Shown: positions 9,279 to 18,521 of the stretch, one piece after another
How positions within the stretch are numbered: position 1 is the first letter of the stretch
Layout: the number at the start of each line of letters is the position of its first letter
Translations under genes and position numbers: made by a program
Notes under the pieces: generated by a model
Database searches by the model: none
Told to the model about the DNA's origin: nothing
What the model saw: only the letters and a program-made list of their open reading frames with translations
NCBI RefSeq assembly: GCF_947503375.1
Contig: NZ_CANNDQ010000006.1
Coordinates: forward strand, 124,001-188,000
Origin: an uncultured Psychroserpens sp.
GTDB lineage: Bacteria; Bacteroidota; Bacteroidia; Flavobacteriales; Flavobacteriaceae
Length of the DNA: 64,000 bases
Reading direction: 5' to 3'

Positions 9279-10514
9279 TTAAATAATTTGCCCATTGATA
9301 ATGACATCCCTTATGTGATGATCACCAAAAGCATACATTAGATAATGATAATTAGGAATTGGTTTTGTTATAATGATATTTGCTTTTTTGCCCTTACAAA
9401 TACTGCCATATATGTTTGAAATTCCCATTGCATAAGCACCATTAATGGTTGCTGCGTTAATTGCTTCTTCTGGAGTTATTTTCATTTTAATACATGCAGT
9501 AGAGACTACAAAATTCATATTCCCGCTAGGCGTAGATCCTGGATTGTAATCGGTTGCTAGTGCTAGAGGTAAACCAGCATCAATGAGTTGTCGAGCAGGT
9601 GTATATGGTATGCTTAAAAAGTAAGAGCAAGCAGGTAATGCAACAGGTATAGTATTTGAACCTTGTAATGCTTTAATATCATCATTAGTGAGTTCTTCCA
9701 AATGATCTACAGACAAAGCATTATGAGCCACACCAAGTGCTACACCTCCAAATGCATTGAATTGGTTAACATGTATTTTTGGAATAAGTCTGTGTTTAGC
9801 ACCAGCTTCCAGAACACGTCTTGTATCTTCTAAGTCAAAGTAACCTTTTTCACAGAATACATCAATATAGTCAGCGAGATGTTTTTCTGCAGCAGCTGGA
9901 ATCATTTTGTCAACAACAAGATCAATAAATGCTTTCTTATTATTTTTATAGGCTTTAGGAATTGCATGAGCCGCAAGCAAAGTTGATTTTATCTTAACTG
10001 GGAAATCTTCTTTCAAGCGATTAATTACACGTAGCATTTTAAGCTCTGCTTCAACGGTTAATCCATATCCAGATTTGATCTCAATAGCTCCAGTACCCAA
10101 ATTTATAACTTCATTTAATCGTTTGGCAGCTTGTTTGTAAAGTTCATCTTCAGATGTAGCTTGTAATTTCTCTGCAGAGTTCAATATGCCACCACCTCGT
10201 TTAGCGATATCTTCGTATGAGAGTCCATTAATTCTATCAACAAATTCTTGAGTTCTATCACCAGCATATACAATGTGTGTATGAGAGTCACACCAAGTGG
10301 GTAGTACAGTACTTCCTGAAGCATCAATAATCTTTTCTGCTTCAATACCACTAAGCTCTTCCATGTTACCAAATTCAACTATAGTATCGTGTTCAATGTA
10401 TAAGTATGCATTTTCAAGTTTTGGTAGATACTTCATGTCACTACCTTTAACAATGGTAACATTGCTCTCTCGCACTTGCAATAGCTCTTTTATATTAGTT
10501 ATTAAAATCGACAT
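9279..10514 (-). CDS. hutI: imidazolonepropionase
   Basis: It hydrolyses 4-imidazolone-5-propionate to N-formimidoyl-glutamate, the step before HutG in histidine degradation. It belongs to the amidohydrolase fold: CDSHTHIVYAG (metal ligands His78 and His80), AAHAIPK, KIHVNQFNAFG, VDHLEEL and ATDYNPGSTPSGNMN are the family signatures in order. The 411-residue length is typical. The start is the ATG at 10514. It shares strand with hutG but a plus-strand gene lies between, so the two are not one simple operon. Confidence 0.95.
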   Translation of the reverse strand: MSILITNIKELLQVRESNVTIVKGSDMKYLPKLENAYLYIEHDTIVEFGNMEELSGIEAEKIIDASGSTVLPTWCDSHTHIVYAGDRTQEFVDRINGLSYEDIAKRGGGILNSAEKLQATSEDELYKQAAKRLNEVINLGTGAIEIKSGYGLTVEAELKMLRVINRLKEDFPVKIKSTLLAAHAIPKAYKNNKKAFIDLVVDKMIPAAAEKHLADYIDVFCEKGYFDLEDTRRVLEAGAKHRLIPKIHVNQFNAFGGVALGVAHNALSVDHLEELTNDDIKALQGSNTIPVALPACSYFLSIPYTPARQLIDAGLPLALATDYNPGSTPSGNMNFVVSTACIKMKITPEEAINAATINGAYAMGISNIYGSICKGKKANIIITKPIPNYHYLMYAFGDHHIRDVIINGQII

Positions 10515-10544
10515 ACAAAAAATTTGAAATTAAAATTAATAAAT

Positions 10545-10569
10545 AAAAAACGCCAGCATGATGCTAGCG
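10545..10569 (-). terminator. terminator after the secreted beta-propeller gene
   Basis: A GC-rich hairpin (arms 10551-10557 and 10563-10569, one G-U pair) is followed on the minus strand by six T at 10550-10545. It lies just downstream of the secreted propeller gene that ends at 10598. Confidence 0.75.
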
Positions 10570-10597
10570 CTATTATTTATACAGGTGTTTATCAACA

Positions 10598-12013
10598 TTA
10601 GAGTTTCATGAACTTAAAGTTAGCATCATAACCTTCAAATTTAATGATATACATACCACTGCTAAGTTTAGAAACATCTAAGGTGTTATGGTTTGAATCA
10701 ATTATTGATGTTAAAATTTCTTTACCCATATTGTCATAAACAGAAATAGTCATAGTTTCTGATAACTCTCCTTTAAAATTTAATATATCCTTTGTCGGAT
10801 TTGGATAGATGCTCAGTTGGTCAATAATTACTTCATTAACACTTAAAGTTATAAAATCATTTTCGTACCACTGTACTGTATCACTAGCATTACCTACTGT
10901 TGCTAAGTCTAAATCTGTATCATCATCAAAATCAGCCGCTGTGATATCGTAAAGAATATGATTGTTGTTTGTAATAAAAGTTGCAGTACTACTTGGGTTA
11001 TCATTATCAGCTCCTTTAAACCATACGATTGCATCATCTACAACACCGCCATCTGTAACAATGACGTCATTAAAAGTATCATTATCTATATCTGCTACAA
11101 GCACACTTCCTGGATTTCCAATAATTGAAGAATTATTTATTACATTAGATGTAGAAGTACCATTTTTAACTTTATTGAACCAAGCTACATTACCAGATGT
11201 GAAGTCTACCTTTACAACATCCATTGCGCCATCATTATTTACATCGGCAAAAATAGCTCCAAATAAAAAAGAGTTACCACTATCTACGGTAACTGTATCT
11301 TTAATCCATGAAACAGATGTAGATCCGCTTTCTATAAATTGATTATAGTAAATTTCGATAGATTGAGAGTTGACAAATCCAACCAAAACGTCTAAATCGG
11401 TGTCGCCATCAAAATCTGCTAGATCTATATAATATGGTCCGTCTGTAGTTCCATTTTCTATATCGGTTTCACTAGTAAAACCTCCAGCACCATCACCAGA
11501 ATACCACTGTGTTCTGTTGTTACTGAAAGAAGCTGCTACTAAGTCTATATGACCATCTTGATTTATATCTCCAGTTGCCACTTCTCCAGGACCAGTAATT
11601 GAAGGGTCAACGACTACTTCAGGTCCAAATCCTGATCCATTACTTAAAAAGTATACGAGCTTGTTCTGGCTTACTGAGGTTGCTATAATATCATCGCCAA
11701 ATAGTCCATCAATATTTGCTGTAGCTAAGCCTTCTACCCAAGTGATGGTCGATGACACATCAGTTTCAACAGAGAAGTTGCCATTACCATCATTTTTATA
11801 CCATTTGATATAATCTTGAGTTGGCATATTACCATTAAAGAAATAGGTTGAGACAACTAGGTCAATATCACCATCGCCATCAAGATCACCTGAAGCAATA
11901 TCGCTACCTTCATCACCTATCATTGTGTCTATATTTTTTTCTGTAAAAGATTGAGCAAAAGCAAAGCAACAGACTAGTACCATGGTTAAAAAGCTGAGTA
12001 AAGTTTTTTTCAT
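10598..12013 (-). CDS. secreted FG-GAP/VCBS beta-propeller protein with type IX sorting domain
   Basis: A signal peptide (about 1-20, ending at CFAFAQ) is followed by six or seven repeats, each with a calcium-type loop such as DLDGDGDIDLVV, DINQDGHIDLVA, DFDGDTDLDVLV and DVNNDGAMDVVK, forming a seven-bladed FG-GAP/VCBS propeller. The last 75 residues hold a Por-type C-terminal sorting domain (LSIYPNPTKDILNF ... LSSGMYIIKF). The protein should cross the outer membrane through the type IX system and be released or attached to the surface. Adhesion or ligand binding is likely; no enzymatic motif is seen. Length 471. Confidence 0.93.
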   Translation of the reverse strand: MKKTLLSFLTMVLVCCFAFAQSFTEKNIDTMIGDEGSDIASGDLDGDGDIDLVVSTYFFNGNMPTQDYIKWYKNDGNGNFSVETDVSSTITWVEGLATANIDGLFGDDIIATSVSQNKLVYFLSNGSGFGPEVVVDPSITGPGEVATGDINQDGHIDLVAASFSNNRTQWYSGDGAGGFTSETDIENGTTDGPYYIDLADFDGDTDLDVLVGFVNSQSIEIYYNQFIESGSTSVSWIKDTVTVDSGNSFLFGAIFADVNNDGAMDVVKVDFTSGNVAWFNKVKNGTSTSNVINNSSIIGNPGSVLVADIDNDTFNDVIVTDGGVVDDAIVWFKGADNDNPSSTATFITNNNHILYDITAADFDDDTDLDLATVGNASDTVQWYENDFITLSVNEVIIDQLSIYPNPTKDILNFKGELSETMTISVYDNMGKEILTSIIDSNHNTLDVSKLSSGMYIIKFEGYDANFKFMKL

Positions 12014-12045
12014 AAATTGAATATTTAAATATTATTATAGAATTC

Positions 12046-13443
12046 TTATTTTAATGAGCCTACCATATCTTCTGGTTTAACCCAATCATCATAATCTTCA
12101 GCACTTACATAGCCAAGATTGATTGCTTCTTCCTTTAATGTTGTTCCGTTCTTATGGGCTGTATTTGCAATTTCTGCAGCTTTATAATAGCCTATTTTAG
12201 TATTCAAGGCAGTAACCAACATCAATGAATTATTAAGCAGTTGTTTGATAACTTGATGATTTGGCTCAATTCCAGAGGCACAATGGGCTTCAAAACTTAC
12301 ACAAGCGTCACCGATCAATTGTGCAGACTCTAAAACATTGGCAGCCATCATAGGCTTAAACACGTTTAATTCGTAATGACCTTGTGTACCTCCAACAGTT
12401 ACAGCAACATCGTTACCCATTACCTGAGCACATACCATTGTTAAAGCTTCACATTGTGTAGGATTTACTTTTCCAGGCATAATAGAGCTGCCTGGTTCGT
12501 TTGCTGGTATAATGATCTCTCCAATACCGCTTCTTGGGCCAGAAGCCATCATACGAATATCGTTAGCAATTTTATTTAAAGAAACTGCTAATTGTTTGAG
12601 TGCACCATGCGTTTCTACGAGTGCATCATGAGCGGCTAATGCTTCAAATTTATTATCTGCCGAAACAAATGGTAAATCTGTAAATTTAGCGATGTAATCT
12701 GCAACTAGCTCACTGTACCCATTTGGTGTGTTCAAACCAGTTCCTACTGCAGTACCACCAAGAGCTAATTCTGATAAATGTGGTAGTGTGTTTTCTAAAG
12801 CTTTTAATCCATGGTCTAACTGCGATACATAGCCAGAGAATTCTTGGCCAAGGGTTAAAGGTGTAGCGTCCATTAAGTGGGTACGACCAATTTTCACAAC
12901 ATTATTAAAAGCAATTGATTTTTTGTGAAGGGTATTTCTTAATTTAATTACCCCAGAGATAGTAGTCTCAACTACTTTCTTATAGATTGCAATATGCATG
13001 CCTGTAGGGAAGGTGTCATTTGAAGATTGTGATTTATTCACATCATCATTTGGTTGGATTGTTTTATCCCCTTCACCAATAACTTTTCCTGCAATTTGAT
13101 GTGCTCTATTTGCAATGACTTCATTTACATTCATGTTACTTTGCGTTCCAGAACCAGTTTGCCAAATTACTAATGGAAACTGGTCATCGTGTTTACCTTC
13201 TAAAATCTCGTCGCATACTTGAGCAATTAGGTCTCGTTTCTCAGGCGAAAGTACTTCTAGGTCACAATTCGTATATGCTGCTGCTTTTTTAAGGTAAGCA
13301 AAGCCGTAAATGACTTCTAAGGGCATCGAAGCTGGAGCTCCAATTTTAAAATTATTACGCGAACGTTCAGTTTGTGCTCCCCAAAGTTTGTCGGCTGGCA
13401 CTTCAACGTTTCCCATTGTGTCTTTTTCTAATCTGAATTTCAT
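12046..13443 (-). CDS. fumC: fumarate hydratase, class II
   Basis: It interconverts fumarate and L-malate in the TCA cycle and needs no iron-sulfur cluster. The superfamily signature [13 protein letters not shown] is present, along with [22 protein letters not shown] and [11 protein letters not shown] around the shared active site. The length of 465 aa is typical. The start is the ATG at 13443; a TAACTTTG box lies about 27 bases upstream. It stands alone between a secreted protein gene and a divergent small membrane protein. Confidence 0.98.
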   Translation of the reverse strand: MKFRLEKDTMGNVEVPADKLWGAQTERSRNNFKIGAPASMPLEVIYGFAYLKKAAAYTNCDLEVLSPEKRDLIAQVCDEILEGKHDDQFPLVIWQTGSGTQSNMNVNEVIANRAHQIAGKVIGEGDKTIQPNDDVNKSQSSNDTFPTGMHIAIYKKVVETTISGVIKLRNTLHKKSIAFNNVVKIGRTHLMDATPLTLGQEFSGYVSQLDHGLKALENTLPHLSELALGGTAVGTGLNTPNGYSELVADYIAKFTDLPFVSADNKFEALAAHDALVETHGALKQLAVSLNKIANDIRMMASGPRSGIGEIIIPANEPGSSIMPGKVNPTQCEALTMVCAQVMGNDVAVTVGGTQGHYELNVFKPMMAANVLESAQLIGDACVSFEAHCASGIEPNHQVIKQLLNNSLMLVTALNTKIGYYKAAEIANTAHKNGTTLKEEAINLGYVSAEDYDDWVKPEDMVGSLK

Positions 13444-13469
13444 AATTTGAAATATATTTTAAAGTCCTA

Positions 13470-13477
13470 CAAAGTTA
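13470..13477 (-). promoter_or_regulatory. -7 box of fumC promoter
   Basis: The minus strand reads TAACTTTG, an exact match to the Bacteroidota TAnnTTTG box, 27 bases before the fumC ATG. No clear TTG -33 element lies at the usual distance. Confidence 0.55.
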
Positions 13478-13605
13478 GGGTTTTTCGTTATTTTAGAGCG
13501 AAAATCATTACTTAGTTTTTATGATTTTTATATACGTTGCATTTTATGCTAGTAGCAGTTGATAATTATCTTTTCATAACCTGTTGATAAATCTGAACTT
13601 TCTTA

Positions 13606-13636
13606 TTGTAAAACAAATTGCTTTATTATATCTTTG
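13606..13636 (+). promoter_or_regulatory. Bacteroidota-type promoter of the 59-aa membrane protein gene
   Basis: A TTG at 13606-13608 (-33) and TATCTTTG at 13629-13636 (-7) are separated by 20 bases, matching the consensus. Transcription would begin near 13643, giving a leader of about 14 bases before the ATG at 13657. This argues for the short form of the protein. Confidence 0.7.
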
Positions 13637-13656
13637 CAATAACAAAAAAAAACCAC

Positions 13657-13836
13657 ATGTTTGAATTTGATCAATATTTAGGATTTTTAGCATTTTTAAC
13701 TATTTTGACCATTGGGTTTTGGCTCATGATATTTTTATTGACTTTTGTTATTCCTTATTGGATTTTCGGATCGTCTATTGAGCGCTTAAAAGAAATAAGA
13801 GAAGAAAAGAAAGCAAAACGTGCTGCAAATAGTTAA
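13657..13836 (+). CDS. small membrane protein, 59 aa
   Basis: The start at the ATG at 13657 follows a good promoter; the longer frame from 13618 would begin upstream of the -7 box and so is rejected. A single long hydrophobic region (about residues 8-38), possibly two short helices, precedes a charged Lys/Glu/Arg tail. The topology suggests a small inner-membrane protein with a cytoplasmic tail. I do not recognise a family. It ends at a strong shared terminator with the converging TonB receptor gene. Confidence 0.7.
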   Translation: MFEFDQYLGFLAFLTILTIGFWLMIFLLTFVIPYWIFGSSIERLKEIREEKKAKRAANS

Positions 13837-13843
13837 GCACTTG

Positions 13844-13900
13844 CTATAAATACATAAAAAAAGGAAACCAAATCGGTTTCCTTTTTTTATGTATTTATAG
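13844..13900. terminator. bidirectional terminator, 26-bp perfect stem
   Basis: Arms 13844-13869 and 13875-13900 are perfectly complementary with a 5-base loop. Seven A and seven T in the arms provide a T-run in both directions. It serves the small membrane gene (plus) and the TonB receptor (minus), which converge here. The stem is longer than most intrinsic terminators. Confidence 0.9.
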
Positions 13901-13917
13901 TACTTAGAAGCTATGAA

Positions 13918-16389
13918 TTATCCTTCAAAGTCAAAATTGTCACTATTACCTCTTTCTGAGCGCTCACGATTCTTTTGCTGATTAAAGCGATAGGTGAATG
14001 ATAGATTAAATGTGCGTTCTCTCCATTGAAATTCACTGTAAGAATTAAACGTAGGCGTTGTAGTTTCACTCATACGTTTTCTCGAATTGAACACATCACT
14101 AACATTAATAGCAATTGAAGCACGATCTTTAAACAAATCTTTACTAAAGGCTAAATCCATTGAAAATATTCCTTTGTTTTTGTTTTGTGCATCCTCACGA
14201 GGACCTCTATAGTTTATTCGTGTTTGCCAATCAATATTACCTGGAAGCGTATATTTGTTATTTAAACGAACAAACCAGCTTAAATTTTCTGCCCCAAAAT
14301 TGGTTCCTTGAAACACTCCTTCTGTAATCGACTGAAAAATATTGAAATTCCCATTAATATTCCATTTTTTAGTTGGCCTATATGTAAGTGTAAACTCAAA
14401 ACCATAGCGATCATTCGTTGCTAAGTTTATAGGTGAGCGTCTAAGTATTGGTGTTAATTCACCATCCTCATATTGTTCGAAAATAGGGTCGTTTATGTTA
14501 ACGATTAAATTACCTTCAAAATCAAAAAAATCATCAGTAGCAAAGTTTATCAAATTAAAACTGTCTGTAGTTCTTTGATAATAAATAGATGAGTTTAATG
14601 TTAGCTTATTACTAAATCGCTTATAATAGCCTAAATCGAGTGTATTTGAAAAACTAGGGTCTAGATCTGGATTTCCTTGAAATAGACTTGTAGGTGAACT
14701 TCTTGAAGGAAATGGATTGATAAAACGAGAACGCGGTCGCCTAATTCTTCGGTTATAACCCAATGTTACGTTTTCATCTTCGCTTATTTCGTATGCTAAG
14801 TTTATAGTAGGGAAGAAGCTAACATAATTTTTTCTATCAAACGCATTAGATGTTTGCTGATCTATTGTAATTCTAGTATCTTCTAATCTTAAACCAAAAA
14901 GGTAACTAAACTTATCACCTAATTTACTTCCAAACTGGGTGTAAATGGCATTAACATATTCACGATAAATTAAACTATTAGTCAAGTCGGCACTTAGTTC
15001 AAATACATCTGTGTCATCATCTCTTAAAAATACGGTATAATCTGTATCTAAAGTTAAAAAACGTCCTTGATATCCTAACTCAAGCTGACTCACTTCCCCA
15101 ATAGGCAATACATAATCACTTTGTAAAAATATTCGATCTTGAGTTTCATCGGTTGTTACATCTTCAACCTCAATACCATCTTGCTGAATCAATGATTGTT
15201 CAAGCTCTGAACTGGATTCGTATTGAAAATTAGCAGTAAAGCGATGATCGGTATTATCTCCAAACTGCTTATCAAAATTTATGGTGTACTGTATGGTTTT
15301 ATCATCTTCAAATTCTGGGTCGAAACGGTTGATGAACTCTGTAACGTTCGTTTCATTTGTAAATCTAACGATATTGTTAGTACTCTCTTGTTCATTATTA
15401 CTGTCGCGAAATTGAATTGATGTTGTTAAAGATGCTTTTTCAGTAATATACCATTCAACACCAAGGTTTGTGTTAAGACTTTTTCGTTCACGATCAAATG
15501 TTCTAGTCTCTTCTTGTCTATTTCCAGATGGAATAAACTCTGAATCTGAATAGGCATTACCAGGAACTGCTCTGTAATTATAACTTGTGGTGTTGAAAAA
15601 ATTAAAATCTCCTGTTCGATAATTTATATTTCCAGAAACGCCTGCTTGAGTAGGATAACCAGCATTTACTGTAATTGCTCCGTTTAGACCTTGCAATTTA
15701 CTGCGCCTTAAAATAATGTTTAAAATTCCTGCAGTGCCTTCAGCATCATATCTAGCAGAAGGCGATGTGATGACCTCTACACGTTCAATAGCTTCAGCAG
15801 GTAATTGTCGCAATGCTTCAGTTGAATTTAAACCAACCAATCCTGAAGGTTTGCCATTAATTAATATTCTAACATCATCATTACCACGTAATGCAACATT
15901 ACCTTCTACATCGACAGAAACTGATGGGACATTGTCTAAAACATCACTAACAGTACCACCTCTTACAGTTAGATCTTTACCTACACTGTAAATTTTTTTA
16001 TCAAGTTTTATTTCAACTGTAGTCCGTTCAGCAATAATTTCAACAGCGTCTAGAGCTTCTAAGTTAAGAGATAAACTAACTGTTCCAAGGTCTAGATTTT
16101 TGTCTATGGCTTTATCTGAATAGGTTTTGGTTTTATACGAAAGGTATTCAACTTTTACATCGTAGAGACCAGTTGGAACCTCAATTTTGAATTTCCCATC
16201 AATATTGGTAATGCCACCAGTAACGACCTTGTTTTCTGATTTATTGATAAAGGATATGGTAGCATATTCTAAAGGGAAGCTATCATCAGCATCAATCACA
16301 GTTCCTGAAATCACTACTTCTTTTTGTGCAAAACAAAATGTAGAAAATAATAGCAGTAAGTAGAGTAGTAGAGTAGGCTTCAAGTTCAT
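13918..16389 (-). CDS. TonB-dependent receptor, outer-membrane beta-barrel family
   Basis: The signal peptide ends near residue 21 (FCFAQ). A CarboxypepD_reg-like domain (about 25-110) leads to a plug domain (about 135-225, with VSDVLDNVPSVSVD and GTAGILNIIL). The rest is a beta-barrel of the OMP_b-brl_3 type, which is common in Flavobacteria. Length 823. Energised uptake of an unknown ligand, or a signalling or peptide-related role, is expected at the outer membrane. There is no SusD partner beside it. The C-terminus is Arg/Asn/Glu-rich and does not end in the usual aromatic residue. Confidence 0.93.
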   Translation of the reverse strand: MNLKPTLLLYLLLLFSTFCFAQKEVVISGTVIDADDSFPLEYATISFINKSENKVVTGGITNIDGKFKIEVPTGLYDVKVEYLSYKTKTYSDKAIDKNLDLGTVSLSLNLEALDAVEIIAERTTVEIKLDKKIYSVGKDLTVRGGTVSDVLDNVPSVSVDVEGNVALRGNDDVRILINGKPSGLVGLNSTEALRQLPAEAIERVEVITSPSARYDAEGTAGILNIILRRSKLQGLNGAITVNAGYPTQAGVSGNINYRTGDFNFFNTTSYNYRAVPGNAYSDSEFIPSGNRQEETRTFDRERKSLNTNLGVEWYITEKASLTTSIQFRDSNNEQESTNNIVRFTNETNVTEFINRFDPEFEDDKTIQYTINFDKQFGDNTDHRFTANFQYESSSELEQSLIQQDGIEVEDVTTDETQDRIFLQSDYVLPIGEVSQLELGYQGRFLTLDTDYTVFLRDDDTDVFELSADLTNSLIYREYVNAIYTQFGSKLGDKFSYLFGLRLEDTRITIDQQTSNAFDRKNYVSFFPTINLAYEISEDENVTLGYNRRIRRPRSRFINPFPSRSSPTSLFQGNPDLDPSFSNTLDLGYYKRFSNKLTLNSSIYYQRTTDSFNLINFATDDFFDFEGNLIVNINDPIFEQYEDGELTPILRRSPINLATNDRYGFEFTLTYRPTKKWNINGNFNIFQSITEGVFQGTNFGAENLSWFVRLNNKYTLPGNIDWQTRINYRGPREDAQNKNKGIFSMDLAFSKDLFKDRASIAINVSDVFNSRKRMSETTTPTFNSYSEFQWRERTFNLSFTYRFNQQKNRERSERGNSDNFDFEG

Positions 16390-16413
16390 GGTTATATTTT
16401 GCTTTTAGAGTCG

Positions 16414-16421
16414 CAAAAATA
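16414..16421 (-). promoter_or_regulatory. -7 box of the TonB receptor promoter
   Basis: The minus strand reads TATTTTTG, a consensus TAnnTTTG box, 25 bases before the ATG at 16389. Confidence 0.5.
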
Positions 16422-16505
16422 AAACTACTTATACGGTATATAGGTTAATCTTTTGTTAAACCATATCTTCTTAGATCACTTGAAGTAGCGAGAAACAATC
16501 AAGGT

Positions 16506-16925
16506 TTAATTTTCATCTTTTTTCTTACGTTTTTTCTTTTTCTTTTTGTCTTTTTTGTTAGTGTTAGTGTCTTTTGCACCTTCTAATATTTGATCAACTT
16601 TTTCTTCTCCTATCATACTTTTGAGTTCTTCAAAATGTACTGCATCTAAATCATTTATCAATTCTTTTTTCTTAAAAGAAGGAATTTGCAGTTTATATAT
16701 TTTAAAGAGTTCTATATAATAAGAGTTTAGTTTTTGAGTAACGATCTCTTTTTGAAAATCATCGAGATCTATGCCATCAACTACCGCTTTTATATGTTTG
16801 TTTTTTCGTTCTTCGGTTTCACGCTCAATTCGTTCTTTTTCTTTATCAGATTTTGATTGGCTGTATGTATTAGTGTTAAGACTAAATATTGCGAGACATA
16901 GCAATGTGAAAAAATATTTATTCAT
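16506..16925 (-). CDS. small exported protein with poly-lysine tail
   Basis: A signal peptide (about 1-22, ending NTYSQ) precedes a highly charged helical protein of 139 aa. The middle region (IDLDDFQKEIVTQKLNSYY) recalls the helix-hairpin of CpxP/Spy-like periplasmic proteins, but the match is weak. The last 20 residues are nearly all Lys, Arg, Asp and Glu, with a run of six Lys. Homologues seem confined to Flavobacteria as far as I recall. It follows the arsC-like gene by 37 bases on the same strand. The function is unknown. Confidence 0.7.
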   Translation of the reverse strand: MNKYFFTLLCLAIFSLNTNTYSQSKSDKEKERIERETEERKNKHIKAVVDGIDLDDFQKEIVTQKLNSYYIELFKIYKLQIPSFKKKELINDLDAVHFEELKSMIGEEKVDQILEGAKDTNTNKKDKKKKKKRKKKDEN

Positions 16926-16962
16926 GATTAAATTTTTAATAACGATGTATAATTTTTATTTC

Positions 16963-17304
16963 TTAAATAATATCTAAAATTAATGTTGGAGGCCTTCCTA
17001 TTACTGCTTTTCTATTATTAATCACTATTGGTCGCTCAATTAATTTAGGATGTTTAACCATAGCTTTGATTATTTGATCATCTGTTAGTGTTTTTCCTTT
17101 ATAATCAGACTTCCAAATGGGTTCATTTTTTCTAATCAAATCAATAGGCTTTATTTGTAACACGTTAATAATTCCTTTTAAGGTGGTTTTATCAAGTTGT
17201 TGTTCAAGATATTTTATTACTTCAAAAGTCTTGCCAGAATTTTCAAGTAATTCTAACCCTTCTCTAGACTTTCTACAACGAGGATTGTGATATATTGTAA
17301 TCAT
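16963..17304 (-). CDS. arsC: ArsC-family reductase (arsenate reductase / Spx-like)
   Basis: A thioredoxin-fold protein of 113 aa with the family start YHNPRCRKSRE (catalytic Cys9), the internal Arg in LIRKNEP, and the end motif NNRKAVIGRPP. These are the residues of glutaredoxin-coupled arsenate reductases. There is no arsB, acr3 or arsR nearby and the gene sits 4 bases after prfB, so it is probably a housekeeping member and true arsenate reduction is not assured. The start is the ATG at 17304. Confidence 0.85.
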   Translation of the reverse strand: MITIYHNPRCRKSREGLELLENSGKTFEVIKYLEQQLDKTTLKGIINVLQIKPIDLIRKNEPIWKSDYKGKTLTDDQIIKAMVKHPKLIERPIVINNRKAVIGRPPTLILDII

Positions 17305-17308
17305 AAAT

Positions 17309-18419
17309 TTAAAGTTCGTTTGAATTTTCTTCTTTCTGTCCCATCATCATCAAATAGGCTTTTAAAAAGGGTTCTAAATCGCCGTCCATTACGGCATCAA
17401 CGTTGCCAGTTTCGTGACCAGAACGAACATCTTTAACTAATTTGTATGGATGCATGACATAATTACGGATTTGGCTTCCCCATTCAATTTTCATTTTTCC
17501 AGCTTCAATATCATCACGTTGTGCCATTTGTTTTTGTAATTCAATCTCATATAGTTGTGATTTTAGCATTTGCATTGCACGTGCTCTATTGTCATGCTGA
17601 GACCTAGTTTCAGAACATGAAATTTGAATCCCAGTCGGCTTATGTGTTAACTGTACTTTGGTTTCTACTTTATTTACGTTCTGTCCACCAGCACCACTTG
17701 ATCTAGCAGTAGTGATTTCAATATCTGCAGGGTTGATATCTATTTCTATAGTATCATCAACTAAAGGATAGACATAAACTGAAGCAAAACTTGTATGACG
17801 CTTGGCATTACTATCAAAAGGAGAAATACGTACCAAACGATGAACACCATTCTCTCCTTTCAGCCAACCAAAGGCATAGTCGCCTTCAATCTCAAGCGTA
17901 ACCGTTTTTATTCCTGCTACATCACCTTCTTGAAAATTGAGCTCTTTAACTTTGAATCCATTTTTTTCAGCATACATTAAGTACATACGCATTAGCATAC
18001 TAGCCCAATCACATGATTCTGTACCACCAGCACCTGCTGTTATCTGTAAAACAGCACTTAAGCTATCACCTTCATCAGAAAGCATGTTTTTAAATTCAAG
18101 ATTTTCAATGAGTAACAATGCTTTATGATACCTGCTTTCTACATCTTTAGCAGTAGCTTCTTCGGCTTTAAAAAATTCATAGATCACCTCTAAATCTTCA
18201 ATGAAGGTTTTAGACGTTTTGTAATCATCAACCCAGCTTTTTTTCTCACGAATTGATTTCATTACCTGCTCAGCTTGTTTTGAATCATTCCAGAAATTTG
18301 GGTCAAAAGTTTGTTCTTCTTCGTTAGATATTTCTATTAGTTTGGCATCTATGTCAAAGATAGTGCCTTAGTTTATCAAGGCGTGTATTAAGATCTTTAA
18401 TTTGATCTGAAGTAATCAT
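17309..18419 (-). CDS. prfB: peptide chain release factor 2, with programmed +1 frameshift
   Basis: RF2 recognises UGA and UAA and triggers peptide release on the ribosome. Translation begins at the ATG at 18419, reads 21 codons ending in CTT (18359-18357), meets TGA (18356-18354), and must slip +1 to continue at GAC (18355). The rest gives SPF (residues 199-201, stop-codon recognition) and GGQ (244-246, catalysis), for 369 aa in total. The slip site CTTTGAC matches the classic prfB site; the upstream element is AAGGCAC rather than AGGGGG. The 317-aa frame from 18262 is therefore a fragment, not the true start. A TACATTTG -7 box lies 16 bases upstream of the ATG. Confidence 0.95.
18353..18369 (-). 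promoter_or_regulatory. prfB programmed +1 frameshift site
   Basis: The minus strand reads AAGGCACTATCTTTGAC. The CTT codon sits in the P site and TGA in the A site; slippage onto TTT and reading GAC restores the frame. When RF2 is low the slow UGA stop favours the shift, so RF2 controls its own synthesis. The Shine-Dalgarno-like spur is shortened to AAGG. Confidence 0.93.
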
Positions 18420-18434
18420 AAAAAAAAGTTTTGA

Positions 18435-18442
18435 CAAATGTA
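18435..18442 (-). promoter_or_regulatory. -7 box of prfB promoter
   Basis: The minus strand reads TACATTTG, a consensus box, 16 bases before the ATG at 18419. It supports that upstream start and the frameshift interpretation. Confidence 0.55.
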
Positions 18443-18521
18443 TGATGAAAGTCTTATAAGTAAAAGATTTAAGTTATTTTTTTATTAGAATTTGTGTAGT
18501 TTTATAATCTAAATTTTTAAC

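Noticed and set aside
13618..13656. Longer start for the 59-aa membrane protein gene
   Set aside because: It begins before the predicted -7 box at 13629-13636, so it could not be transcribed from that promoter.
17309..18262. Reading the 317-aa frame as an intact or truncated prfB with a normal start at 18262
   Set aside because: An in-frame continuation back to GAC at 18355, the CTTTGAC slip site and a 21-codon leader with its own -7 box explain the gene as a programmed +1 frameshift, not as a pseudogene or a late start.
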